64,000 bases of DNA from Acholoe squamosa (lineage: Eukaryota > Annelida > Polychaeta > Phyllodocida > Polynoidae): NCBI GenBank assembly GCA_949317995.1, contig OX439043.1, forward strand, positions 6,130,501-6,194,500. The letters are read 5' to 3'. Both the position numbers and the translations under genes were made by a program. Shown piece by piece: positions 21,129 through 33,885 of the stretch (positions are counted from its first letter, which is position 1; the number at the start of each line of letters is the position of its first letter). The notes below the pieces were generated by a model. That model saw only the letters and a program-made list of their open reading frames with translations. It was not told where the DNA came from and searched no databases.

Positions 21129-23084
21129 TTACTCATCCCGTGAGATATCTACCACGGCTGCATTAGGTGAGGATCCACTATGCGATATTTTGGTACATTC
21201 TTACCTAATTTTATCACTATAGTGCCTAAGGTATAGGGTGTTGACATTCCTAGATTGTAAACATGAGATTCACAATTGTAAACATGAGATTCCAGGGGTT
21301 ATTTTATGGGTGATCTCTCTCCTAATGTGCCATATTTACCAACTAACCTGCACCTGCATAGACTCTGTGATTGGGTGGGAGTTCAATATATAAACATAAA
21401 CACAGCAAAATATAAATAACAACACAGTAGTCACACAGATCGCAGGGTCTTGTACTGTAAAAATCAAACCTGTCTGATATTGAGTTACAGAGAGTCATCA
21501 GTGTGAAAGTCTGGAATATTTACAATAGGTCAACTTGATTTAGTAAACAAAAACATCTTTGGCAACAAAAATTGTACACAAAGCCTTCCCCACATAAACA
21601 AAAAGCTCTCTCAACCTTCTTTTTACACCTTGAAACAATAACAAATACCACTCTATAATCTGTGTTTGTGTCTGCTTTTGTGGGAATAGCTCCGATTTTC
21701 GGGAAAAGATCGCGAGCCTCACCTATTCAGGAATCATCATGACCAATGGGCTTGATGCATTGATTCATATTACTCGAATCGTGAAATGACTTTAACGTCC
21801 TTATAACTTGAAATAATCGCAACTCAAATGTATGTCTCCTCAGCAATTATGTGTGAATCCCTAGCATTACCAGAAGGGGCCCAAATAGCCATTGGAGGTC
21901 ATTACTATGGGTTCTCACCAATTTTATGGTCCCTTTTTTTAAAACAGTTTATTGCTCTGAAAGTAAGTTTTGCGAAGCATAAGGGGACAATGAAATGAAT
22001 TCAACCCGAAAAAAAGTGTTATCTGCCTTTCTTTTTGCTGAAATATAGGATTTGCTCCATTGTTCAATGAAACTACGAAGGATTCCCCTTTTTATCCAAA
22101 GACATTTGATTAGGATAAATTATTTGCTGGATGCAGGGTATGAGTAAGGCATTCACAGTGTACCCAAACACAAGACTAGAGCTCACTTTAAGTGATATGC
22201 CAAAATAAAATTGATACGAATGTACAGAATATTTTCTCGGTAATTGATTGAGAGCAAACCTCTGGGTTGGAATGTATCTGTAGGGTTGATAGGGCAATAT
22301 GTTATATACCTCACGTATCCGATCATATGAAAGTACAGGGAATGGATAAAAAGGTGATGTGTGCAGCCGGATGAAAAGCTCTCGATCTTTTTTGATTGAA
22401 TTCACTTTATTTCTCAGCAGTGAGCTAATTGCTAATTTGTGCAGCCTTTACAAATTAGTCAGTGTCACTAGGTAAACAGCTGACCCCCGCCTGGGAGACT
22501 AGTTTGCAAATTTTATAATACAAAAATCTCCATGGAAACACATATAAGAATACTGAACTTATAACGTTAGTACCATACAAAGATGACCTTCTACATAATG
22601 CAATGATCTTTCATAATACTTTGATATGACCACTTGTTGACATGATATATGACATGATATAAAAAAGATACTTAAGAAAATACACTTGTATCTTAGTTCT
22701 TTACAACTTGGTTTATAGACTGGGTAGAGATAGAGGGTTTTATAAGGATCTACATTTCCATATTACTCAAATCTTTTTTTCTTTTTGAAAATCGAAATGA
22801 CTTGTTTCAAAGTTTGTCGTTAGTGGAGATACAAAGTTCTTGTAAGTGATATTTTTCTGAAAATTGAGCTGATATAGTTGTGTCAAAGTGAGATAAAAAA
22901 AAATTTGATGTGTCGGCTGATCGCCTTCCGCCATCACTTCAACATGTGTTGGTGATAAATGTATATTGGGAGACAAGTAAGTTAGAACCTGGCGAGAACA
23001 CAAGCGACACATTGTCACATGTGAATAAAGTCATCAAACAGGCGCAATGCACAGGTAGCGCATGCACTTTATATTCACATGCCC
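21129..23084. other. Unassigned stretch
   Basis: No repeat family, exon or RNA gene recognised. A 110-codon minus-strand ORF at 22073-22405 has no motif I know. The phrase tgtaaacatgagattc occurs twice near 21257-21290. Confidence 0.4.
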
Positions 23085-23344
23085 CAACCCTTCAAGGGCT
23101 GCTGATGCATTAATACATCATGCCCGTTGGTCGTCATGATGCCGAATGCAGCCCTGGCGAGTAACTCGCCAGGGCTGCATTCAGGCATCATGCTGACCCT
23201 ATGGGGTGTAGAGACTCTATCCTGGAGGGTCGGCATGATGCTACAATGAATTGCTGGTGAGCAGTCTCGCAAGCGTTTCATTGATGCATCATGATGAACA
23301 ATGGGCATGATGCACTCTCGCATCAGCGGCCCTCTGAGCGTTAG
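23085..23344. mobile_element. Family A element, near complete
   Basis: All three hairpins are present: gcagccctggcgagtaactcgccagggctgc (arms 14 bp, very strong), catgctgacccta..ggtcggcatgatg, and the ccaatg/cattg stem. Flanks are aacccttcaagggctgctgatg and gcatcagcggccctctgagcgtta. Confidence 0.85.
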
Positions 23345-24600
23345 TGGTCACAGAGCACTATAACACTTGTTTGCGAATAACTTACCAGTACTGAGAATTA
23401 CTCGCTAGCACTACACATTCCTAAACCAGCAGGCACCATCAATGTAGGCTTTAAAGGACCAGGACACTCGAAACAACTACTGGGCATGACAGGAAAGAGC
23501 TACTTCTACATTACAAAGATGACAAAGCCAAAAGGTGTATCTCTGTATGTATGTCTCTGTTACACTTCAACATGTCTGAGGCCTCGGTGAAAGTATATTG
23601 AAACAGATCCTTTGACAGCATCATTTTAAAATTGTATCAAGGGTTTGCTGTCAGATTGAAATAGGAGAATTTATCACCGCGCACTTAGATTCTTATAGAA
23701 GTAATCCTTTGTCATAATATTTCCTACTGAAGTGCATTTTGATTGTCGTCATTTTAAGACGATTTACTAAATTTCAAATTGGTTCTCTTGGTCATTAGGA
23801 GGTGCAAATAAAATGGAATGAAGAATGTATTGGACAGAAAATGACTTTTGCAAATAATTTGATAGCCTTGAGAGAATTGTTAACCGATTGGTATTTCACA
23901 TGTCTTCAGTCCCAAAAGCGCACCAAATTAAATGGGAACCCATGTATCCTTTCGCACCACTTTTGACCAGTTTAATACTAATGACATGTGTAAAACGATG
24001 CATCTTTTGTGCATCCCTAACTGGTTTGAGGCACAATTGAATAGGCTGCACCATACACAAAGTATCAATCCTATACGGGTTTAGCACATTGCTAGTGTTA
24101 AGAAAATCAGCCAGGTGGCTCAAGTAATCGGGGGCTAACCCTACAATAAACCTCTTTGTATAGTTTACTTTTATGTTGTCATAGTCATGTACTATCTGTA
24201 GATATTCTGTAAAATTTATATCTATGGATAGCAAAAACCTTCAACTTCTACTAGATAAGCATATCATAAATCTAATACTTTCAATACAAGAGAAATACAA
24301 CTTTATGATTTAAATAAGAGACAACATGTCACCCACATTGAGTACACCCAGGCCATTGTCTCATTATCAAGCTAATCCTCTCCCCTCACACCTGAAACAA
24401 TAGGGAGGTACTTAAGGTGATTAAGATAGGGGCAGGGTGCAGCTTATCTCCGCTATCAGTCTTATCAGTGACCATTGTTTTGTGGTGGATGACGGTGAAG
24501 ATAAGAGATTACCCAGAATTCCCTGACAGAATCCAAGATGGCGTCGGGGGCTAAAAACAAAGATGGTGACCTCCATAGAGCGATAGCTTTGTGTCCTTAT
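23345..24600. other. Unassigned stretch
   Basis: No repeat family, exon or RNA gene recognised. A 112-codon minus-strand ORF at 23896-24234 carries no known domain. Confidence 0.4.
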
Positions 24601-24601
24601 A

Positions 24602-24716
24602 GGTCCGGCATGATGCATGGCTGCAGCATTGGCGGGTTACTTGGCAGGGCTTCATTCATGTAATATGATGACCAATAGACAGGCTGCATCAATGCATTAG
24701 TGGCCCTTAAAGGTTT
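24602..24716. repeat. Family A partial copy
   Basis: ggcatgatgcatg, a diverged gcagcattggcgggttacttggcagggct stem, and the terminus gcatcaatgcattagtggcccttaaagg. Confidence 0.7.
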
Positions 24717-24956
24717 CTAATATAGGCTCTCCCCTTTCCTCCCACTCAAATCTCTCTTTCTGAGATTTAAATTGAAAGTTAGGTGGGAAAACTAGTAAAG
24801 TGAGCCATCTGTGTGATTGGGACCAGTGTATCCTTACTGTGCATCGAAGTGGTGCAGGTTACATGTATCCCAGGCATGTATCCCTACACCATTTATAGCC
24901 TCACTGTCCCGACAATGACCTCTAACCCGGTAATGGCGGCCAATGTGGGACGCTTA

Positions 24957-24973
24957 CAGTAGGGGGCAGCACC
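24957..24973 (+). promoter_or_regulatory. CTCF-like motif
   Basis: CAGTAGGGGGCAGCACC closely matches the CTCF core. Not in a recognised repeat. Confidence 0.4.
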
Positions 24974-25394
24974 ACTCTGTAGCTGGTTGCCCGTGTGCAT
25001 TATACCCTCTAGCATTAGCTTCAGTGCCAGGCAGAACCAGCGGAATAAGAGGATAAAATGGCGGACGGACACAGAAGTGAAGAAGTAACAGAAACCTGTT
25101 TGCCATATAGAGACGTGTACCTGAGCTTCGCCCACTGCACTGTTAGTACATGAATACCTTGTGTAAAAAGGTGTGGCTAGTACAAAAGAATATCACCTGC
25201 AAATTGTAACTTTTCGATCGGTGCAACCCAGCAAGCTTCTGCCTTTACTGCTAAATGGCAGCACATCTTTGCTGAAATACCTGCCAACCTGTCCAATTCA
25301 GAATACATGCAGGGTTTGTCATAGCTGAATTTATGGTAGTCTTAGACTGAAAGTGAAAACGGGGGTTCGAGGCAGATAAACCAAAATAATCTTC

Positions 25395-25705
25395 GGGAGT
25401 GATCATTTTTTAACAACAAGGGGGCTGGTGGGTTTGAGGGGGGGTCAGAATTTTTTCAACCCCTTGACCGGGGGGGTCAGAATTTTTTCAACACCTCTGA
25501 TGGGGGGGTCAAAATAATTTCACCTGTTTTCAGTGGAAAACCCCGCATGTTACTATAGGCTAAATGGAGACGTTCGCGCGCGATTTTTGTCCCTTATGGG
25601 GGGGTCGAAAAAATTTCCCCCCCTCGAGAGGGGGGGTTGAAATCTTTTTCACACGTCCGCGCGCAAACCCACCAGCCCCCCTGTTGTTTAAAAATGATCA
25701 CTCCC
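25395..25705. mobile_element. Family I element, about 40-bp terminal inverted repeats
   Basis: Left GGGAGTGATCATTTTTTAAC.. and right ..GATCACTCCC are inverse copies extending through acaacaaggggggctggtgggttt. The interior is G-rich, with ggggggtcagaattttttcaac repeated. A left half is at 48219-48418. Confidence 0.9.
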
Positions 25706-26099
25706 TTTGCTGAATAAGGGAAGTGCAGGGGGTTTCAGGGCAGAGCTCCCGATGAATGACTTGCCCAGATTTGCCATTCAGCGTGTAACATATTGTATAG
25801 CTCACATAGACATTATCAGCTGGAGGCCGCCATTAGACCCCGACGGCACTATGACTAACACCTTCAGCCCCCGACTCTGCAGTATATGCCAGGGATGCCT
25901 CCCATTGGTCAATAATACAATAGCCATGTGCCGTATAGGACTGTTGCCTGGATTAGGCCATCATTTTCACACAAGACGCATATCTCCTTGCTGTGCCTAC
26001 TATAATCTACCTGATGTCAGGGGTCTGTTTCAGAACGTTGTACGATCATTGAATCATTGTTCTATCAGTAAAATCATACAACGATCACATATCTACATA

Positions 26100-26670
26100 T
26101 ATGCCTATTTGGCAGCCATCTTGGATTAGAATATCACTATGAATATTTACACTAGCCCCCCCCCCTCTATATGGACAGAAGAGTTCAATATCTCCATTTT
26201 AAGGTATTACATGATCTTTTCTGCCCATAGTTAAGGATTTTAGTGCATGAAGTTGGAAATGCCTATTTGGTGGCCATCTTGCATTTGTGAGGTTAAGATA
26301 AAAGTTTGTATTGGCTGCCCCTCCAGATTTATAGAGGTGATGAATACCTTCATTTTGAGGTACTATATGACTAGTTGTGATGATAAAAAAGGATTTTAGA
26401 GTAAAAAGATGAAAATTGATACCCAATTGACAGCAATCTTGGATTTTCGGGGTTTTGGACAAACACTACTTTTGGCTCCCCATCTTCATTTAAAAAGGGG
26501 GTCAAAACCATCATTTTGAGATATTGCATGATCAATACTATTGAAAAATAAGGAATTTAGAGAATTATATTGAAAATATATGCCCAATTGGCGACCTTCT
26601 TGGATTTTGGGGGGGTTCGGTTGAAAATTTGCATTGGCTCCCCATCTAGATTGAAAGAGGGGGTGAAAAT
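26100..26670 (+). repeat. Tandem repeat, about 159 bp period, roughly 3.5 units
   Basis: Anchor gccatcttggatt recurs at 26115, 26273, 26433 and 26593 (spacing 158, 160, 160) and anchor cattttgaggtatt at about 26195, 26351 and 26512. Units have diverged considerably. ORFs here are repeat by-products. Confidence 0.8.
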
Positions 26671-26918
26671 GAGCCAGTAGGCCAAATTTCAGAGAATTGT
26701 CCAGCAGGTTCACTTCGAAGGCTAAATTGAGCTTGACAGCCCCCACTATAGATATTTTTGCGCAACTATATTTTCGCACACCTGGCATAGAAACACCTTT
26801 TCATGCAATCATATTTTCGCGCAGTAAGACCTTTTCGCGCACATCTTATTTTCACATTTGTGCGTGAAAATAGCGAAAATAGTGAAAATATGTACTGTGT
26901 GAAAATTAATCGGTAAAA

Positions 26919-27401
26919 GTAATGCCCATTGGTCATCATGATGCACCAATAGGCATTATGTCAAGGTGAATATCGATGCTCCATTGACAATGCACTAAAC
27001 CCCGTATTGCACCCCTGCGTTAAATAACCAGCGCCAAATCCACATGATAACGTCATAGGTCTATTGCACATGCGCAGCATTTTTGAAACGTAAACATCCA
27101 AAATGGTGGCGGTCAGCATTTCGCAATGAAGATGGGTAAATAGGAGTTAATTATGGATTATATTGATGAAATATCGATTAATTATCAACCCAGACACCTT
27201 GACATAAATGTAAAGATGAACTCTGATCAATTTGAGCTTCCTGTTTCTTCACTCGCGTGTCCTGCCCGCTCCGCACTCGGCCTAGCGGCCTCGTGCAGAA
27301 CTGGCAGGACACGCTCGTGAAGAAACGGTCAGCTCAAACTTCTCATCGTTCACCTTAACCATTTCATGCACTTCTGCATCAGTGGCCCTTAAAAGGGTTA
27401 C
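26919..27401. mobile_element. Family A element split by family G
   Basis: The left piece taatgcccattggtcatcatgatgcaccaataggcatta ends near 26962; the right piece atgcacttctgcatcagtggcccttaaaagggtt resumes near 27364. The 395 bp between is family G. Confidence 0.65.
26963..27357 (+). mobile_element. Family G element, copy 1
   Basis: About 395 bp, ends aaggtgaatatcgatg and catcgttcacctt. It includes a hairpin around gtgtcctgcccgctccgcac..ggcctcgtgcag..ggcaggacac and a CATGCGCAGCATTTTTGAAA segment. A reverse copy lies at 38702-39092. Confidence 0.85.
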
Positions 27402-27770
27402 CAGGGTTGATTCCCCCCATGTGGATGGTAGGCTGTTCAGTATTCAGTAACGTTACACACACATGTGTTAATATGATTTATTTACCACTCGGCGCTGCTG
27501 AATCTGACACATGCTGCAACAAGCGGGTACACTGCATGATGGGATAGCCCGCTAACCCTAGGAGGGCCACTGATTCATTACAATAGCAGACTGAATCTTT
27601 TGAAAATACTACCAAATGAAGATGTCATAGATATAATCTTGTCTTTTCCTTTAAGTAGCTTATAACAGTATGAATATTGTGACAACTGCTGAAGGAACAC
27701 ATTACAACGTTTCTGACGCAGCTGTCACTGTTTTCAGTAAAAGTTTGCTGTGAATAACATTACAAAGCCT

Positions 27771-28038
27771 GGAGGGCATTTCTCAAGATGGTAGGACTAC
27801 ACACAACCAATACGACTTGAACCCCTCAATATCAGAGCGGGTGATCGTAGGTAACACACTATGACTACTCTGTAGGATCAGCACTTAAGACAGTAATTAC
27901 ATAGGGTTTGGTAGGGCAGTCGTACCAGTACAGTTATTAGCGACCAATAGATGCAGGACTGTAATGGCATTTAACTGAGGGATCTCACTATGACTCGAAG
28001 GGGATCTAGTCATACCATCTTGAGAGATGCCTTGCAGG
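27771..28038. mobile_element. Family D element
   Basis: Starts ggagggcatttctcaagatgg and ends ccatcttgagagatgccttgc; internal actctgtaggatcagcactt and gggcagtcgtacc words match other copies. Confidence 0.85.
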
Positions 28039-28360
28039 AGTAGTACAAAAATAACTTTGCAGAGTTTTCCTTTTTTTTAAAAGTACTTTAAAGTTGTCCA
28101 CCTGTCAGAACAATATACCACTGTAGCTTATAGGTAGTAACCTATCAGTGTATTAAAAGCAAAAAATGCACTTTATTTCAATTATGACCATCTTTATGGA
28201 GTTAATATCTTTTTAGAATAACTTTAATGTGTAAGCCCATCTTTCATAATGGAGATCTTGCATCATCTTCATTAAAGGAAGTCTAGGCTTTCCAAATTGA
28301 TTACCCCAAAATCTACCAAACAGGAAAAGGATATAAAAAATTAGTATTGTGAGGGTTTAT

Positions 28361-28495
28361 ACTTCACAATTGATATTCCTGGGTTATTAGGTGGCTAATG
28401 TGTGTTTTTTTCTTTGTTATAATGGGAATAGGGCACTTGGTCATGGTTGTGGTCATGTACTAGACAATCCCACGGCCATGGGGCCAGCCATGCCT
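28361..28495 (+). repeat. Dispersed repeat U, copy 1
   Basis: acttcacaat..atattcctg.gttatagg.ggctaatgtg..ttataatgggaat reappears inverted at 39330-39425. Boundaries unclear. Confidence 0.55.
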
Positions 28496-29092
28496 AATTC
28501 CCTAATTAAAGGTTTAACGCATAGAAACATTAAAATAAATCAGTTTACACATACCTGAGGCATGGAGGGTAATTGTCTAGTTTTTGGGTGCCAGGCTATT
28601 TGTAGACGGGACATCCGCGCAATTTCTTTGCCGAAGGGACTCAGCCTGGAAAACACAAATAGAAGCAATGCGATCAGTCAGGTTTCATAAATTAACAACA
28701 TAGGGCATAGAGATGGATATTGCAACTGTCTAGACTTCTCTAAGTATGTAGAAAAAGAATAAGAAAGACTGATGAATTAAGTTAAAACGCTGGTTTGAAG
28801 GTAAAACGCAACATAAATATTCCAAACAAATACCATCTTTTACTATTCAACATTTTTACCATTTCAAAATGTGAGAAACTTAACTGAAAAAGTCAAATTC
28901 AAGTAGAAGGCACTCAAATAACTGACATCCATTCAATCACACTAAACCCCTTGTGGAACACTAATCTCATCCCAGGGGACACTTCTCCTGTCCTAATGAC
29001 CTTGATGCGTTCTTGAGGAGTCCCATGGGATGGAGATTTTCAGGCAAAGATCTCGGCAGTCGCTTAATATCTGCTAGGCCCTCCCCCTCACA

Positions 29093-29603
29093 TAAAGTGG
29101 TGTATACACGGTGCAGATTTGAGCAGACTAGACCACACAAAACATCAGCAGACAAATGTCTGCTTGTGTTGTGGCTTGTATGGAGGAGTCTGCAGGACCT
29201 GATACATGGCACATTTTACAGACTTGTCTGCTGAAGTCTTGAGTAAAATCCTGGTGGAGATTTGCAAAACTAGAGTAAATGGGTCAGAAGTCACATGATA
29301 GCTACTTATCACATGACTCAAAGGGCTGCCCTTATTGGTCAATTTACTGCAGACTAGTCAGAACATGTCTGCTGCCCCTGATACACGGCACATTTTGAGC
29401 AGACAAGACCAGGTTTGAGCAGACAGCAGACAAAATTTTTCAAACATGTTTGATATCTGCAGACAAGTGGAGACAACTGCAGACATTTGTCTCGAGCCTG
29501 TATACATGGCACATTTTGAGCAGACAAAACAACTGCAGACATGTGTGCAGTAGTCTTGTCTCCTCAAGTCTGCTGAAAAACACGCCGTGTATACACCACT
29601 TTA
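29093..29603. mobile_element. Family N element, 19-bp perfect terminal inverted repeats
   Basis: TAAAGTGGTGTATACACGG at 29093-29111 and its exact inverse at 29585-29603. The interior is built from variants of gcagacaagtctgctg and of ..tacatggcacattttgagcagac (at 29381 and 29502), so it is internally repetitive on both strands. Length 511 bp, no convincing ORF. Confidence 0.9.
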
Positions 29604-29709
29604 GACCATACTCATCTCAAGTTGAATACAGGAGCCCCGTGTTTCACAAGTCCATAAAATAACCCTACCCGGTATAGGGTTGATTCTTGAGGGACCGTTT
29701 TAATATTGC

Positions 29710-29800
29710 AGGCGTGCATTATGCCTATTGTCTGGCCTGATGCACCAATCAAGTGCTTATGAGTGTGCTCACCACATTTTATCAGAACATCTTCCTGCCC
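29710..29800. repeat. Family A fragment
   Basis: gcgtgcattatgcctattgtc.ggcctgatgcaccaatcaagtgctta, degenerate, just before the tandem array. Confidence 0.6.
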
Positions 29801-29825
29801 CCTTTTTTTTTAAGTTCATCATCCC

Positions 29826-30640
29826 AGCATGATGCATGAATGTAGACCTAATAAGTTACTCACGATGGCTACATTCATACATTATGATGAACCATGGGCA
29901 TAATGCATGAATGTTAACCTAATAAGGTACTCACCAGGGCTGCATTCATACATCATGACGACCAATGGGCATAATGCATGAATGTTAACCTAATAAGGTA
30001 CTCACCAGGGCTGCATTCATGCATAATGACGACCAATGGGCATGATGCATGAATGTAGACCTAATAAGTTACTCACCAGGGCTGCATTCATACATCATGA
30101 CGACCAATGGGCATGATGCATGAATGTAGACCAAATAAGTTACTCAACATGGCTGCATTCATACATCATGACGACCAATGGGCATGATGCATGAATGTAG
30201 ACCAAATAAGTTACTCACCGTGGCTGCATTCATACATCATGACGACCTGTGGGCATGATGCATGAATGTAGACCTAATAAGGTACTCACCAGGGCTGCAT
30301 TCATACATCATGACGACCAATGGGCATGATGCATGAATGTAGACCTAATAAGTTACTCACCGTGGCTGCATTCATACATCATGACGACCAATGGGCATAA
30401 TGCATGAATGTAGACCAAATAAGTTACTCAACATGGCTGCATTCATACATCATGACGACCAATGGGCATGATGCATGAATGTAGACCTAATGAGCTACTC
30501 ACCAGGGCTGCATTCATGCATCATGACGACCAATGGGCATAATGCATGAATGTAGACCTAATAAGTTACTCACCAGGGCTGCATTCATGCATCATCACGA
30601 CCAATGGGCATGATGCTTTAATACATTAGCGGCCTTTAAA
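29826..30640 (+). repeat. 71-bp tandem array derived from family A (11 units)
   Basis: The word atGGGCAT recurs at 29895, 29966 and then every 71 bp to 30605 with no length change. Each unit is GCATGAATGTAGACC..taataagttactcaccagggctgcattcatacatcatgacgacca. The unit is the GAATGCAGCCCTGG hairpin module with a degraded left arm plus the CATGACGACCAATGGGCATG spacer. The array ends in the normal family A terminus (attagcggcctttaaagagtta). Confidence 0.95.
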
Positions 30641-30698
30641 GAGTTAATGTCAGAGACCATTGCCTGATGCCTACACTGGGTGGGTGATTGGTCTAATT

Positions 30699-30714
30699 GC
30701 CGCTAGGTGGCAGT
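30699..30714 (+). promoter_or_regulatory. CTCF-like motif
   Basis: GCCGCTAGGTGGCAGT, a strong core match about 60 bp after the end of the tandem array. Confidence 0.4.
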
Positions 30715-31918
30715 AAAAGGGGGTCAGTGCTTACTATTGACTCTACAAGTAGCACCTTATTGAATCTATCACTACAGTGTTGAACCCACCAATGTAAGTG
30801 TATGAATGGTTTCTGGTATTATTCAAGTTTTTAATTCAATTCAATTCTTACACATTTATTTGTTCCAATAAAAAGATTTTACATCTGTCCTTTTGTCTGT
30901 ACATTATGATAATATGATGTTGTATTGTTATGGGCAAATATGATTGTACTGAAATAATAGATATCTCTTAATAACTGGGATATTATTAGAACAAAAAAAG
31001 CTGCCATTTTTAATTAACAAATCAGCTTTAGTTTATTAGTTTGGGAATCAGTCTTACAATGGATTCCTATAGCCATTCCTCACAGGGCATGGACCTCAAA
31101 CCGTGTAGATAAAAACATTTGAGGAACCTTAACCAACGTGAATTAAAATGAATGAGGGAATGAATGAGCGAGTAAGTGATAGTCGTTCAATGCCATTTTG
31201 ATAGCTAAGGTGATATTCATAGCAAGAACTACATTACACAATTTCACAGAGGAATGTGTTAGTGCCCATGCACATGTGCACCACATCTGAGGGGACAGGA
31301 AAGAGGAGACACAGACCCTTTTATGTAGGCTAGGGACGCCCGACATTAAAAGGGCTGGTCACTCATGTATTGTACACACAGGGTTGGTGTTCCTTAGGGT
31401 GTCTGTATCTTGTATATATGTCATGCAGCTAATTTTAATTAATAGTAGTACATGTAATTGCATATGATTGATTTACTATTTCATGAATGAAACTCATCAG
31501 TGACGATGTCTTCATTGATTATATTAAAAGGCCACAGATAGGTCCATGTTTAGTTTAGATAATGTATAGCATACCAGCGTCTGATAAGCACAGTACATGC
31601 ACAACTGTAACTTAAATGATGGGATTGTGTAAATCCATAGACCCACTGGGTTGATCATAGCTTTGAGCTTGTTATGTATGGCATATGGAAAATTATTTGA
31701 TTCATTAAATAATATCTTGTTGATAAGCGGGTACGCTACCCCTGAACTGCTGATGTAAGATCATCACCGTGTAAGATGCAATGAAACCTTTTCGAACTTG
31801 TTGAACATAAAATAAACGCTGCCTCTTAGAATATTAACTATTAGTTTGCTTTCTGCATGTCACTAACTGGCATGTCGATGTCGGAATTCCCACATCACCA
31901 TGTCGAATTTAGGAGTCC
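30715..31918. other. Unassigned stretch
   Basis: No exon, RNA gene or shared repeat recognised. Confidence 0.4.
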
Positions 31919-31919
31919 A

Positions 31920-32636
31920 GGGGGTCGTTACACAATCAGGGATATGGTGGATGTTCTTGTCATTTTTGCAAAAACCGTTACACAATGGAATGGTCGCTGA
32001 TTTTTGCCCCCTTCTTTTTTACGCTGTTCAACAGCGACAAGAAAAGGGTTACACAATTTTCAACTGACGCTGTTCTACCTACATGACGCTGTTTAGATAC
32101 AGTACCAACAGAGGTGCCGCATCTAAACAGCGTCATTAGTTTTATGATAGATCTCTGATAGATAAGGTCAGAAAAAAGATAGTATAAGGTAGGAAATTAA
32201 GTGCAGATATCGAAAACACAAAAAGGTGAACTTACTAGGATTTAAAAAAAAAAAGAAGAGAGAATTCAAACTGATATCTATTTTGTGCTATGATTTTCTA
32301 TTACACTTTCAAAAACTGACCTGTATATAGGGCGAATAGGAAATGCTATGAAAAAATGCATTTTTTATTATCATAGAACATGGCCTAAAAAAGTGACGCT
32401 ATTAGGGAAAACTGACGCTGTTTACAAGCTTGGGACACATCTAGTGGACACTGTAGGAACTACATGCCGGTTCCGAACTTCTAGAGCCAATTTTTGATAG
32501 AAACAGTATCACTTTCAACAGCGACTGACGCTGTTTAGATGCATGATGTATTGGTGGGGTGGAAGAGGTCGCTACGTATGACGCTGTTACAGCGTCAAAG
32601 AGTGCATATAGTTGAATGTGATTGTGTAACGCCCCC
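31920..32636. mobile_element. Family V DNA element with clustered GACGCTGTT sites
   Basis: Ends GGGGGTCGTTACACAAT and ATTGTGTAACGCCCCC are inverse. Exact or one-off copies of GACGCTGTT occur on the plus strand at 32020, 32066, 32084, 32392, 32414, 32527 and 32580 and inverted near 32030, 32126 and 32588. The 717 bp have no transposase ORF, so it is non-autonomous. Only copy in the window. Confidence 0.85.
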
Positions 32637-33197
32637 AAGACCCATCCCTCTTCCTATTCCCTCCCTAATAACCCCTCCAACCAACATCCCTCCCTCCACC
32701 GCACAACCTTTCCCCCCTACCACCACCCCCACTTGTCTGTCAGATCCCAGAACCCCCAGTCTACCCACAGTTCCATAGGTCTTAACAGCTGAGTGTCACT
32801 TCCGGTGAATAAAAGGTCACGTGGGTCATTCAAGTGGCGGCGCCTTGTGGTGGGATTGTGTACTACATGGGATCAGACACGGGTAAGACTTTGTAACACA
32901 CTGTAGGGGACCAGTGTGTTGTTCATAGCTTTCACTATAAGTCTTCCTTCCAAAAATCACTTGTCTTGAATATCCTTATGCATTCAGAGTTGAATAGTAC
33001 ATATTGTAGTTCCTTTGTGTGGCATGGGGTGGTCACGTGACTTGCCGTGCTAGACGCCCTTTAATACTCATGGTCAGAATCACACCCCCCTCTCACCGCT
33101 CCTTTCTGCAAATCCTGGATCTGCCCCTGTATATACAAGGCATTGCAGCATGCTCCCACATAGTCTCATTGTGTTGAGAAAACAATGTAGAGCACCT

Positions 33198-33549
33198 GGA
33201 GCATGTTGCTCCTATGGTAAAAAGAGCTGTCAGTAGGTACCCTCTTTTCAGAAGAAGTCACGCTCTGCTTCACCATTCAACTTGCACTCACCACATTAGT
33301 CTGAAAAGTCACCTGCCTTGTTTTAAACAGAGAGAGCTGCACTATCAGGTACCTACTCATGTCACACACTCTATAGTATATTATATACTGATTGACTTCT
33401 CCCAACTAGGTACCTACTCAAATCCCCCTTTTGTAGCACTGTACTTGTGAGCAACAAAAGGGACAAGTTATAGCTACATGAAAAGAAAGGACTGGAAACA
33501 AGGGCATTTTTAGCCAGCTCTTCCTTTTACTATAGAAGCAACACCCTCC
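33198..33549 (+). mobile_element. Family B element, copy 3
   Basis: ggagcatgttgctcctatgg at the left and agaagcaacaccctcc at the right; the full interior is conserved. Confidence 0.9.
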
Positions 33550-33747
33550 TGCCCTCTCCACCCTCTTACTCTGCATCACTTCTAGCCATAATGAGTCCCC
33601 GTGTGTTTTCTAACAAGAATATTTGAAATCTAAATGGAATCATATGAATCAAAAAGATGGTTCCTGAAAGTGGTGCATGTCTCATGGAATACTTCCTGTA
33701 TGTGTATAAAGGATGTCAATGTTAGTGACGTCAGAATATCTTCTAAA

Positions 33748-33835
33748 CCCTTTAATGGCTGCTGATGCATCAATACATAAATAAAGCGCTAGCAAATAAC
33801 TCTAGGAGGGTGACATCCACCATCATCATGGCCAG
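33748..33835. repeat. Family A degraded fragment
   Basis: aaccctttaatggctgctgatgcatcaatacat, then loss of the hairpin modules. Confidence 0.6.
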
Positions 33836-33885
33836 TTTGCTTATTCAAAGCTACCTTTTCTACGTTATAGATTAAATGACAATTG

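Noticed and set aside
22073..22405. 110-codon minus-strand ORF
   Set aside because: No signal, domain or family motif recognised; a single ORF of this size is expected by chance in 64 kb of AT-rich DNA.
23896..24234. 112-codon minus-strand ORF
   Set aside because: No recognisable domain or splice context; likely chance.
25707..26129. 140-codon plus-strand ORF just after family I
   Set aside because: Composition looks random, it overlaps the start of the 159-bp tandem repeat, and there are no family motifs.
29826..30640. CRISPR-like regular array
   Set aside because: The full 71 bp repeats with no unique spacers, in animal DNA; it is a tandem satellite of a transposon module.
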